A DNA stretch of 64,000 nt from Phytophthora sp. 'mugwort'. Taxonomy: Eukaryota; Oomycota; Peronosporomycetes; Peronosporales; Peronosporaceae. A program made the position numbers and the translations under genes. Below the pieces are notes generated by a model that did not search any database, had not been told where the DNA came from, and worked only from the letters and a program-made list of their open reading frames with translations. The stretch spans positions 3,844,001-3,908,000 of the forward strand of contig JAUCEF010000001.1 of the NCBI GenBank assembly GCA_033558025.1, written 5' to 3'. Positions 56,407 through 64,000 of the stretch are shown in pieces (within the stretch, counting starts at the first letter, position 1; each line of letters starts with the position of its first letter).

Positions 56407-56564
56407 GGCGTACAACATATAGCAGGCAATTGCTGGACGCAACGAAGATCCTACTTGCGTGATTTATGCCAGCAATTGATAATACGTGAAATGACTTATA
56501 TTTTTCAATGCAAATATGTATTACTGAGTACTACTTGAAGAAGTAAGTGATCACGACGGCCTCA

Positions 56565-58415
56565 CTACCGAGCGGCGTACTGCTGAACCTGTGCTCGCGG
56601 CGTATTTCTAGCGTCATTCTCGTCGACCTGGTCAGCTAATACACGGCACAGCATAGCTTGTGCGTTCACGTTGCAGAGAGTGACGAAGCGGTCCAAGAAC
56701 ACATCTGAAGCCACTACAAGCGCGTACAAGTTGTCTGGAATGGCGTACTCAGGGAAGATGATGTTCCAGGCAGCAGTAAGCACAGTGAGTGCACCTCCTG
56801 GGACTGGCGGCGCAGTGATTGTGCACAAAAAGACACCGAGGAACGACACCAGCAGCGTCGTAACTGTTTGTGTATTGGCAACACCAGCCACATCAGCGAA
56901 AAAGTTTACCAGTACCGTCAGGTAGATGGCCGTGCCAGGCATGTGCAGTGATGTACCCACAGACAACACAAAGTGCATGACGGGACTTGGAACTTCACGA
57001 GACGTCTCCATACACTGTAGGCTAAGCGGCATCGTGGCCATAGATGACGAGCAGCCGAGACTGTACACGTAAGCCGGCAGCATTTGACGCATGAAGCGGA
57101 ACGGGTTGCGTCGAGTGAATACCACGAACGCAACCGGCACCACCACCAGCACATGCACAAGTGCACTAACAGCCAGTGCAGCTACCACTCGAAGCACCAA
57201 CTCGAGCGGGCGATCCGCGACCGAGTCTGGTAACGAGGTGGCTAGAGACCCTGCGAGCAGACTCAGCACTGCAAACGGAGTGAAGCGGAGAATCCAATGG
57301 ACCATGTGCACGAGAGTCTCGTTTACCTCCCGGAAGAACTCCAGCAGCGGGTTAAGGTTGGTTGGGCCGTGGAAGCTGTAAGCCAGAGTCACTCCAAGCG
57401 GCAGTGAAAACGCCGCGATACTGAGCAAGGTGTTGGCAATGAAGGCAGCCATGATGTTCTCCGGCACAATCTGATCGATGATGTTCAAGACGTTATCAGA
57501 CAACGTCGTGTTCGTTCCGGTCAGGGCCTCATTACGCACAAGCGCGCTGTTGACATCGTCCAGTGCGAACTGCGAGGTACCCGAGATGTCAGTCGCCGAG
57601 CACGTCACTGCGCCGTCGTCACCTGCCTCCAAATACTTGCCATTACCGCATTGAATGCCGAAGATGGCGTCCGTGCTGGTTGTTGACTCATCGTTCTGGT
57701 ACGAAGTGAAGGCCGCATGCATGATAACGCCCGTAACCAGTCCTTGCACGATAGCTACGATAATAGATACCAGCAAGACTATAGTCACGCGCAGACTAAG
57801 CCGCTTGCCCAAGCCTTTATTCGTGATGTCTGCCGTCGCCACTACGAGGTTGACGAGGACCATGGGCACCACTACACACTGCACTGCACGAACGAAGAGG
57901 TTGCCGGGTGTCATGATCCACTCTGCTGCTGTCGTATCGATCTTAAAGTGCTTGAGCAGCACGCCCACAACACTGCCAAGCACAATCGCCACTAGGATGA
58001 ATATCATGTTGCGCTTGGACGCGCGGCCGTACAGCGGCGAGGCCGACACCACCATGCCCGAAAAGGGCATCGCAGCGTCGTTGGCAGGGGTCCTGAAATG
58101 TCGGAACGCCGCGTCCGGTGATTCGGAAGCGTCATCTTCCGTGGCAGCAGGCAGAATCGAGACTGGTCTCACGTCCATCCCGCCGCTCTGGTCGTTGGCG
58201 GCCGACGTGAAGTTCGTGCGCAGTGTGGCTGTGTACGGCGGCGCCGGCCGCCCGTTAGGCGCGTGCGCGTAGCCTCCTCCGTACAGGAATGACGACGCGT
58301 CACTGGAGAAGCCCGAGACGGGGCTGAGCATGCTGGGGGCCGACAACTCGCTGTTGGTGCCGTCCTTCATGATGATGTTGTCGAACACGGCGAAGTCCGA
58401 CTTTTTTTGATCCAT
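56565..58415 (-). CDS. SLC1/DAACS-type membrane transporter (616 aa) lacking canonical Na+ ligands
   Basis: The ATG at 58415 (MDQKKSDFAVF) is used; the upstream frame begins with TTG. A 120-residue Ser/Ala-rich cytosolic N-terminus is followed by the glutamate-transporter fold: TM1 MIFILVAIVLGSVVGVLL, a long TM3-4 loop with two Cys, HP1 CSSSMATMPLSLQC, TM7 LHMPGTAIY, HP2 TAPPVPGGALTV and TM8 VFLDRFVTLCNVNAQAM. In GltPh/EAATs TM7 reads NMDGT and TM8 reads D..RT..NV.GD. Here the Asn and Asp of NMDGT are His and Pro, the substrate Arg is Val and the last Asp is Gln. Family membership is sure; the usual Na+-coupled acidic amino-acid transport is doubtful. Confidence 0.9.
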   Translation of the reverse strand: MDQKKSDFAVFDNIIMKDGTNSELSAPSMLSPVSGFSSDASSFLYGGGYAHAPNGRPAPPYTATLRTNFTSAANDQSGGMDVRPVSILPAATEDDASESPDAAFRHFRTPANDAAMPFSGMVVSASPLYGRASKRNMIFILVAIVLGSVVGVLLKHFKIDTTAAEWIMTPGNLFVRAVQCVVVPMVLVNLVVATADITNKGLGKRLSLRVTIVLLVSIIVAIVQGLVTGVIMHAAFTSYQNDESTTSTDAIFGIQCGNGKYLEAGDDGAVTCSATDISGTSQFALDDVNSALVRNEALTGTNTTLSDNVLNIIDQIVPENIMAAFIANTLLSIAAFSLPLGVTLAYSFHGPTNLNPLLEFFREVNETLVHMVHWILRFTPFAVLSLLAGSLATSLPDSVADRPLELVLRVVAALAVSALVHVLVVVPVAFVVFTRRNPFRFMRQMLPAYVYSLGCSSSMATMPLSLQCMETSREVPSPVMHFVLSVGTSLHMPGTAIYLTVLVNFFADVAGVANTQTVTTLLVSFLGVFLCTITAPPVPGGALTVLTAAWNIIFPEYAIPDNLYALVVASDVFLDRFVTLCNVNAQAMLCRVLADQVDENDARNTPRAQVQQYAAR

Positions 58416-58710
58416 TTTTATCTGGAACTCCAAGGCCCTGACGCGAAATTCTTCGCCGGTTCAGCTTGGTGGGGCGAATCGGACACTGCCAGATGAATAG
58501 ATGCGAGCGCGGAGTGCAACAGAGACGGAGACGGCGCACGAGAGAGAGTTGCGGCGCGAGTGGAGCTGCTGATAAGAACATCATGTAAAAGAGCGGGCGC
58601 CACCATCTGAAAATAGCTTAGGTTGCGTAAAACCAACAGTTGAATAAATAAAGTTGCTCCAAAAAGGTTGCTGGTTTGGTGGCGGAGGCGCATTGTACAT
58701 CACAGCCGCA

Positions 58711-59779
58711 ATGAGTCGTCCCGAGCACATCTCGCCGCCGGAGGTGCGCGTTATGATCAGACGCTCTGTGGTATGCTCGCTACTAACTGCTTGTACCTGT
58801 ACCTGCCTATCCGCTATCACAGCTCTTTTATGATGAGAAGGAGGCGGCCAAGTACAACTCAAGCTCGCGCATCGTTAAGGTGCAGCAGGAGCTGTCGAAC
58901 CGCGCCATCGAGCTGCTGAATCTGCCCGAGGGCAAGGAGGCGTTCGTCCTTGACGTTGGCTGCGGCAGCGGTCTCAGTGGAGGTTCGTCCTGCTACGAAT
59001 TACTAGTGGTTTTAGTACGAGTTAGCTGACCTTTTAGATTACTGATGGACGCAGTGGCGCTGGAGGAGCACGGACATGCGTGGGTGGGCGTGGACATCAG
59101 CAAGGACATGCTGGACATCGCCTCTGAGCGCGACAGCAGCGGCGATGTGTTCCTGCAGGATATGGGCGGAGGTCTGCCCTTCCGTCCCGGCGTATTCGAC
59201 GGCTGCATTAGTATTTCGGCTGTGCAGTGGCTCTGCTACTCGGACAAGAAGGAGCACACGGCTCGCAAGCGTCTCACTCGCTTCTTCACGTCGCTTTACA
59301 CGTGTCTGAAGGCTGGTAGTCGTGCAGTGCTGCAGCTGTACCCAGAGACGCCTGAACAAATGGAGGAGATTTCCGGTACCGCTATGCGCTGCGGCTTCTC
59401 GGGTGGTCTCGTCGTTGACTTCCCGAACAGTGCCAAGGCCAAGAAGTTTTACCTCTGTCTGTTCGCTGGATACATGGCGCAGCAGCACGTGCCGCAGGGT
59501 CTCGGCACGGGAGCCACTGCCAACCAGATCTCATACGAAGGACGTGGGAAGAACCAACGCGTGCGTTACTGGCATGTTGTGCTTGTCTGTTGGCTGTCTC
59601 GATTACTGACGTGACTGGATTTAATGTTTCTTGATGCGCAGGAACGCCGAGGAAAGGGACGCGAAACCATTAAGGGTAAGGACTGGGTGCTGGCCAAGAA
59701 GGAGCGCTACCGCAAACAGGGCAAGAAGGTCAAGTCGGATAGCAAGTTCACGGGTAGAAAGCGTCCGGGCAAGTTCTAA
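58711..59779 (+). CDS. BUD23: 18S rRNA (guanine-N7) methyltransferase BUD23-like, three introns
   Basis: Exons 58711-58743, 58823-58982, 59055-59560 and 59642-59779 give 278 residues, close to human BUD23 (281). Introns of 79, 72 and 81 nt have GT...AG ends. The splice at 59054/59055 (after CGCAG) gives [16 protein letters not shown], which aligns without gaps to the family. [19 protein letters not shown] is the family start. The SAM motif is [11 protein letters not shown] (54-64), followed by [11 protein letters not shown] and SISAVQWLC. The Lys/Arg-rich tail ([20 protein letters not shown]) is the expected nuclear signal. BUD23, with TRMT112, methylates a guanine of the small-subunit rRNA during ribosome assembly. 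Confidence 0.93.
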
Positions 59780-59999
59780 GACTCAGTCTGTTGTTAATAG
59801 CAACGCATATGCACAAGATTCACTAGATCTCGAACTCGCTGATGTCCTGATCAACCGACGCACAAGCTGTAGGTATCTGCGGAGTACTAGTTATATATTA
59901 CATTTCGTCGAATCACAATTTTGGGATAAAAAGATGGAAGTGGAATTATTATTTTTTTTTTGCAATGCGTCAGGTCTCTAATAGATAGACGTCTTCAAA

Positions 60000-60611
60000 C
60001 TAACTTGAAGGCGTAGCGTCAGATGCATCCTCCTTGACGATCTCACCCTTTTCATTGATCCGCTCGGGCGCCTGTGGATTCACGTTGATTCGTCCGACGA
60101 CAATGCAGTCAGGCTCAATCTTGACCGTCTTGGCAGTAATGTTGCCGAAGACCTGGGCCTTGTCTCGCAGTACGAGCTTCTCTACGTTGACATTGCCGAC
60201 GATTCGACCGCCAGTGACATACACCTCCTTCATGTTCTCCACGTTGCCAAGGAGGGCACCACGTGTGCCGATGACGAGAGAACCCTTGGAGTTGAGCTTG
60301 CCCTCGAACTCGCCTTCGATCCTTAGCAGCCGTTCGAAGCTCAGCTCACCTTTCATCTTGACGGCGGCACCGATGGTGGTCTCTGGTTCGGCGTCGACAA
60401 TGGGCACCTTGACTTGACGGGGTGCCGTGTACGTTGGCGTCATTGGTGGGGATCCGCCTTGTCGGTTTGCATGGTGACGACCTCGTCGAATTGGCGACAT
60501 ATTGTAGTCTTGGTCTGAGTACGAGTCATCGGGGTAGTCTGTCGGTGCCGAAGGCACGTTGGAGCGTTTGGGCTTGGGTGGCGGGTTGCGCGGCACGGGC
60601 ACCTCCTCCAT
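60000..60611 (-). CDS. Bactofilin (polymer-forming cytoskeletal protein)
   Basis: This 203-residue protein has a Pro/Ser/Arg-rich, disordered N-terminal tail (1-75) and one bactofilin domain (about 78-177). The domain has the repeating beta-helix pattern of the family: TIGAAVKMKGELSFERLLRI, EGEFEGKLNSKGSLVIG, GNVENMKEVYVTGGRIVGNV and GNITAKTVKIEPDCIVVGRI. A short acidic tail ends the protein. Bacterial bactofilins assemble into filaments without nucleotide. Bactofilins are mainly bacterial; a few eukaryotic lineages including oomycetes are said to have them, probably by transfer. The frame is open upstream of the ATG (RTTFSRSSYTPA) to a TGA, so an additional 5' exon cannot be excluded. Confidence 0.88.
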   Translation of the reverse strand: MEEVPVPRNPPPKPKRSNVPSAPTDYPDDSYSDQDYNMSPIRRGRHHANRQGGSPPMTPTYTAPRQVKVPIVDAEPETTIGAAVKMKGELSFERLLRIEGEFEGKLNSKGSLVIGTRGALLGNVENMKEVYVTGGRIVGNVNVEKLVLRDKAQVFGNITAKTVKIEPDCIVVGRINVNPQAPERINEKGEIVKEDASDATPSS

Positions 60612-61270
60612 GGCAGGAGTGTACGACGACCGGCTGAAGGTGGTTCGGGAGTGAATACGCGGCAGCGAAATCCTCGCTCACGTGTTCAGACGGGGGCGTA
60701 CGGCAACGATCCTGCTTGACGGTAGATTTCTTGGATGTAGGTTGTCGGAAGCGTGAGGTCTTGGCTTGGCTCGTATGGAAGACGCACTGCAGCGCCTCCT
60801 TCAACGCTAGGAACACCACTGCACAAGCGGACACCAGACGTAGCGGCAGCTCAGAACTGATTGATAGTAGCACAGAGGCCGAGAAATTGTCGTTTCTCCG
60901 CTATTTCAGAACGTTTGAAAGACGTGTCGCCTGCGCAGATACTCACGTAAGAATAGAGGACGACCCCCAAGTATTGATAGCTTCCATCTGGTTAAAGACG
61001 AGCAGTGCATCTGCTGTTCTTGTTCTTGAAGTACCAAGGTCGCTCAAGCTAACATCAATTGGATCTAGAGTTATCGGATTTATATCCAAATTTTGGATAC
61101 TTATCAGGGATACATAGTTTATGGCTAACCAAGTACTTGAAGTACCAACGAATTCGGACTCGAAAGCCAATACATATTTCACTTCATTTAATGAGATTTT
61201 GTTGCCTGATCATACCCTTGTCGGGCTTCCAGCAGCTTGACTAGCTCCGTTGCACCTTGCTGCGAATAAA
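60612..61270. other. Intergenic region between bactofilin and glutamate-cysteine ligase genes
   Basis: Probable promoter of bactofilin and 3' end of the ligase gene. A 116-codon minus-strand frame (60526-60873) beginning MLLSISSELPLRLVSACAVV has a hydrophobic start. It could be an alternative upstream exon or chance. Confidence 0.4.
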
Positions 61271-63598
61271 TTAGCAGTGGCAGGTACTGCACACGTTCGA
61301 TGCGGTACGCCCCAGGTAACGCTGGAGCAGTCCTTGGCGCTTTTCGACAGCGACTCCACTACTCTTCAGTGGCACGCGGTAAGCTGCCTGGCCTCGCACT
61401 GGAGCGATTTTAAATTCGCCCAGCAGCTCAGGACACTGCTTGAGACCCTCACCAATATGCTGGCACTCATTCAGCAGGTCGAAAGCCGTCGAATGGGGCA
61501 CCACCGAGTCGTGACGGTAGTCCGGGTGTGCGCGTACAAAGCGACGCATCCAAGTGGCTGCCGTCGGCAGCTCGCCCGTTGCACGCTTGGCAATAAGGCA
61601 CATGTACTTTTCCACGAGTGTCCGCGTGGCTTCATCGCACTCAATGTAGTCCAGATAAGCATACACTAGCGGGATAAGGCCAGGGAAGTATGAACCTTTG
61701 CCCAACATGATTTCCGCGATTGTCATGAGCTCGCACCGGTCAGGGTCGTCGTGCAGATGGCACGAGCCCTTCGAACAACAGTCATCAACCTCAGGCGGGG
61801 CCATGTGGCAACGGAAATGGAACTTCTCGTCCAGCACAGCGTTCACGCGGTGGGCCGCCTCCATGTTGTCGTTCACCTTAGACAGCGGAATGTAGAGGTT
61901 CAGGTCGAACGTGAGGATGACGCGCGAGACCAGGGCGATGAAGACCGTGAAGGCCGCGTTCTCAAAGTCCGTGAGCTGAATCTCCATTGACCGGAACTCC
62001 GTACGCCAGCCAATGTGCGGGTCATCAGCGCTGGACGGCGCCGGCGGAGGCGGTTTCCATCGCACGGTCTGCCAGTTCGTGGACTGGATGTTCTCGAAGT
62101 GGTCCGTCTCGTGCTCATTGTCCAGATGCAAGCGTTGCTTGTAAATAACCAGAGGATCCCGGATAAACAGGTGCGAAATGTGGAGCGCCAGCAGGTGGTC
62201 CACGTCTGCGTCGATCAAAGTGTTGTAGGACTCGTCATCGTACGGAACGTCAACGTCGTTGTACTTGTCTGTCGAGGTGTGGGGGTCCTCACCCTGCTTG
62301 TGGTTGCAGATAAACGTCGAGATGCCTTCGTAGCGAGACTTGGGTAAACGCTTCACGCCATTGCCGGCCATCTTGGCATATTTCGCCTTGTTCTCTGAAT
62401 CCGTCGGAGCCCGGGCTTCTCCCAGTTCCTGGGGCGTACGGTCGTCCACCGCAGCGGAAATCGTGGCCCAACGCACATCCGTGTCAGCCAACCGGCCCTT
62501 GAGGATGGGGGTAGCAGCCGTCAGTGCCAGCAGAATCGGTGAAAGAACTCCCAGGTGGTCGTACAAGTGTCTCGATTCGCCTACATTCTTCGCCTGAAAA
62601 GTCACTTGTAGACAGCACATGCCCATGCCGAAGGCCATGGCGTCCATGTGGATGAAACCCGGGTACGGCTCCGCCTTGTGGTCCGGGTCCACAATCGAGA
62701 GCTTGCGAATCGACTTGGGCTCGTTGTTCAGCGTCTTCCTCTGCATAGCAAGCAGCGGTGGCGACTTGGCCTCAGCATTGCCCTCCGAATTCGACGTCGA
62801 GCTCGGGGATGTCGGGGCCGATCCGTACGGACTCGTCGACGGCGTGTCCCTCTTTGACTCATACTTAGGGCGCGACCTCTCTGCGTTCCAAGTAGCCTGC
62901 TCTTCCTCCTGTCTCGCCTCTGTATAAATGTCCCGGAAGATCGGGACGCGGATGTCCACCTTCCGGGTGCGACGTTGGCGGATATTCCTCGTCAACGTGG
63001 CGAAGCGCGGATGTGGATTAATGACAGCGTCGCTGACGTAGTCCGACATGGCCACAGGGCCGTGTGGTTGGCTAGACGGCACCGTGAAGTCTCCGACGCC
63101 CATCATAGGGAAAGCCGTGACGGACGGCGCGATCTCGTCCTCGTTCAGAAGCGCCAACAGCCGCGCCCGACGCAATCGCATGTTGCCCTCGACCTTGCGC
63201 AGGTCGCTGGTAAAGCCACCGTAAGGGGCGCTAGGAGTGCCTTCAATCATCCATGCGCCATACTCAGGCACCCAGTTGCAGCCATCAACGTACAGCCCGG
63301 CAGCAGCAGCGGTGGGGCTAGCGGGATCGCGGCCCTGCTCCTTGGACTTCTTCTCCTTGGCCTGCAGCTGGTGCAAGATCTCGGCGCCGCGTAGCGCCAG
63401 ACGCGCGCGCTTCGTCTCTTTATCCATGTGGAAGACGCCATACTCGAGCTCATCGCCCCATTTGAGCTCGTCGCCCTCAATGTCCTTGACGCGGTTGTAC
63501 GTGTGCAGGAACTGGTCGATGCCTTGGGTGCGCACGTGCTGTAGCCATTCCAGAGCGTCCGGCCAGTCCAACGGGCTGCCCTCGACGAGCAATCCCAT
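61271..63598 (-). CDS. GCLC: Glutamate-cysteine ligase catalytic subunit
   Basis: This 775-residue protein starts at MGLLVEGSPLDWPDALEWL (ATG 63598). The frame continues upstream to 63790 but that part lacks family similarity. Conserved blocks are ELKWGDELEYGVF, VPEYGAWMIEGTPSAPYGG, RKVEGNMRLRRARLL, FPMMGVGDF, FIHMDAMAFGMGMCCLQVTF, LTAATPILKGRLADTDVRW and HISHLFIRDPLVIY. This is the eukaryotic type-2 ligase, the first and rate-limiting step of glutathione synthesis (ATP-dependent joining of glutamate and cysteine). An insertion of about 60 Ser/Pro residues (SKRDTPSTSPYGSAPTSPSS) lies mid-protein. The C-terminus in this frame ends in an odd Cys-rich NVCSTCHC; a small intron there is possible. 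Confidence 0.94.
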   Translation of the reverse strand: MGLLVEGSPLDWPDALEWLQHVRTQGIDQFLHTYNRVKDIEGDELKWGDELEYGVFHMDKETKRARLALRGAEILHQLQAKEKKSKEQGRDPASPTAAAAGLYVDGCNWVPEYGAWMIEGTPSAPYGGFTSDLRKVEGNMRLRRARLLALLNEDEIAPSVTAFPMMGVGDFTVPSSQPHGPVAMSDYVSDAVINPHPRFATLTRNIRQRRTRKVDIRVPIFRDIYTEARQEEEQATWNAERSRPKYESKRDTPSTSPYGSAPTSPSSTSNSEGNAEAKSPPLLAMQRKTLNNEPKSIRKLSIVDPDHKAEPYPGFIHMDAMAFGMGMCCLQVTFQAKNVGESRHLYDHLGVLSPILLALTAATPILKGRLADTDVRWATISAAVDDRTPQELGEARAPTDSENKAKYAKMAGNGVKRLPKSRYEGISTFICNHKQGEDPHTSTDKYNDVDVPYDDESYNTLIDADVDHLLALHISHLFIRDPLVIYKQRLHLDNEHETDHFENIQSTNWQTVRWKPPPPAPSSADDPHIGWRTEFRSMEIQLTDFENAAFTVFIALVSRVILTFDLNLYIPLSKVNDNMEAAHRVNAVLDEKFHFRCHMAPPEVDDCCSKGSCHLHDDPDRCELMTIAEIMLGKGSYFPGLIPLVYAYLDYIECDEATRTLVEKYMCLIAKRATGELPTAATWMRRFVRAHPDYRHDSVVPHSTAFDLLNECQHIGEGLKQCPELLGEFKIAPVRGQAAYRVPLKSSGVAVEKRQGLLQRYLGRTASNVCSTCHC

Positions 63599-64000
63599 GG
63601 TGCGGACGGAGCTTGGATCACTTGAGCGCCGACTGGGGAATTGGAATCTGCGGTGGAGTGAGTGGAGCGCACGGACGAACGTGACAGCTATGTCCCGTGT
63701 GATGCGGCGAATGACGCCGATTGGGCGGAACAGATGGAAGGATAAGTAGTAATGACATGATATTAGTACTACAATCCGAATATTCATCAATAATACCTTC
63801 TCTAATATGTGTCAGAAAATATTTCCAATTTTGATCAAAGAACAACGTCCATAACTTAGTTTGGACGAAGCATCGCAGGAGGTTTAAACCTACTGGTAGT
63901 ACCATACTTTGGACCCAGCTTAAGAAGACCCAAAATGGCGTTCTGGAAAGTCACGGGCTATAAGTTGCTGCCGGCCGACAAAATTATAACATGTGTAGTA
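63599..64000. other. Upstream region of glutamate-cysteine ligase gene
   Basis: Probable promoter and 5' UTR of the ligase gene. No other gene is supported up to the window edge. Confidence 0.45.

Noticed and set aside
58300..58862. Minus-strand ORFs upstream of the transporter
   Set aside because: Low-complexity, overlapping the promoter region between two divergent genes; no domain.
59038..59054. Splice acceptor TTTTAG at 59037 for BUD23 intron 2
   Set aside because: It breaks the reading frame; the CGCAG at 59050-59054 keeps it and gives a gap-free match to the family.

Overview
The window looks like nuclear DNA of an oomycete, most likely a Phytophthora-type genome. The intact genes are compact, with few short GT-AG introns (71-118 nt). 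The gene families fit: multi-copy GH30 glycosidases with a lectin-like tail, a eukaryotic gene for a bactofilin, alpha-tubulin, a CDK7-type kinase, BUD23 and glutamate-cysteine ligase. The space between genes is filled with decayed DNA transposons of many superfamilies (Polinton/Maverick, Mutator-like, hAT, Merlin/ISXO2-like, pogo-like, Tc1/mariner, Harbinger).

Layout. 1-5 kb: 3' part of a CAMK-type kinase gene, a broken coiled-coil gene copy, an intact one-intron staphylococcal-nuclease-like gene, and an unrecognised disordered-protein gene. 5.4-9.2 kb: a short TA-flanked transposon, a decayed Mutator transposase and a Merlin fragment. 9.2-22.9 kb: a badly decayed but almost gene-complete Polinton/Maverick-like provirus. 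It retains a minor capsid protein, GIY-YIG nuclease, packaging ATPase, tail-fibre-like protein with an S74 chaperone domain, several element-specific proteins, a retroviral-type integrase and a protein-primed-type DNA polymerase B. I find neither a major capsid protein nor a maturation protease. 23-27.5 kb: hAT, Merlin and pogo-like remnants; the pogo-like element lies inside a broken second copy of the nuclease gene. 27.5-43.3 kb: host genes, namely a coiled-coil (hinderin-like) protein, four GH30 genes around a lysine-methyltransferase-like gene, and alpha-tubulin. 44.3-55 kb: Tc1/mariner, a Mutator element with a C48 protease, a second copy of the 5.4-kb element, a SET-domain remnant and a Harbinger pair. 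55.4-63.6 kb: dense conserved genes (CDK7, an SLC1-type transporter, BUD23, bactofilin, glutamate-cysteine ligase).

Main observations. (1) The coiled-coil gene and the nuclease gene exist twice in inverted orientation, at 1.1-2.7 kb and 25.2-29.1 kb. Each locus has kept one intact member and lost the other: reciprocal loss after a segmental duplication. (2) The Polinton shows a common AATATAG(A/C)-like motif upstream of most of its genes, an HNH-like zinc module inside its polymerase, and one small intact ORF with an N-myristoylation/palmitoylation signature. (3) The SLC1-type transporter lacks several residues that bind Na+ and substrate in characterised relatives. (4) Two GH30 copies in inverted orientation are almost identical over their 5' part and diverged over their 3' part, as expected from gene conversion.

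Introns and frameshifts were placed by eye from translations; family names rest on motif recognition, not on searches.
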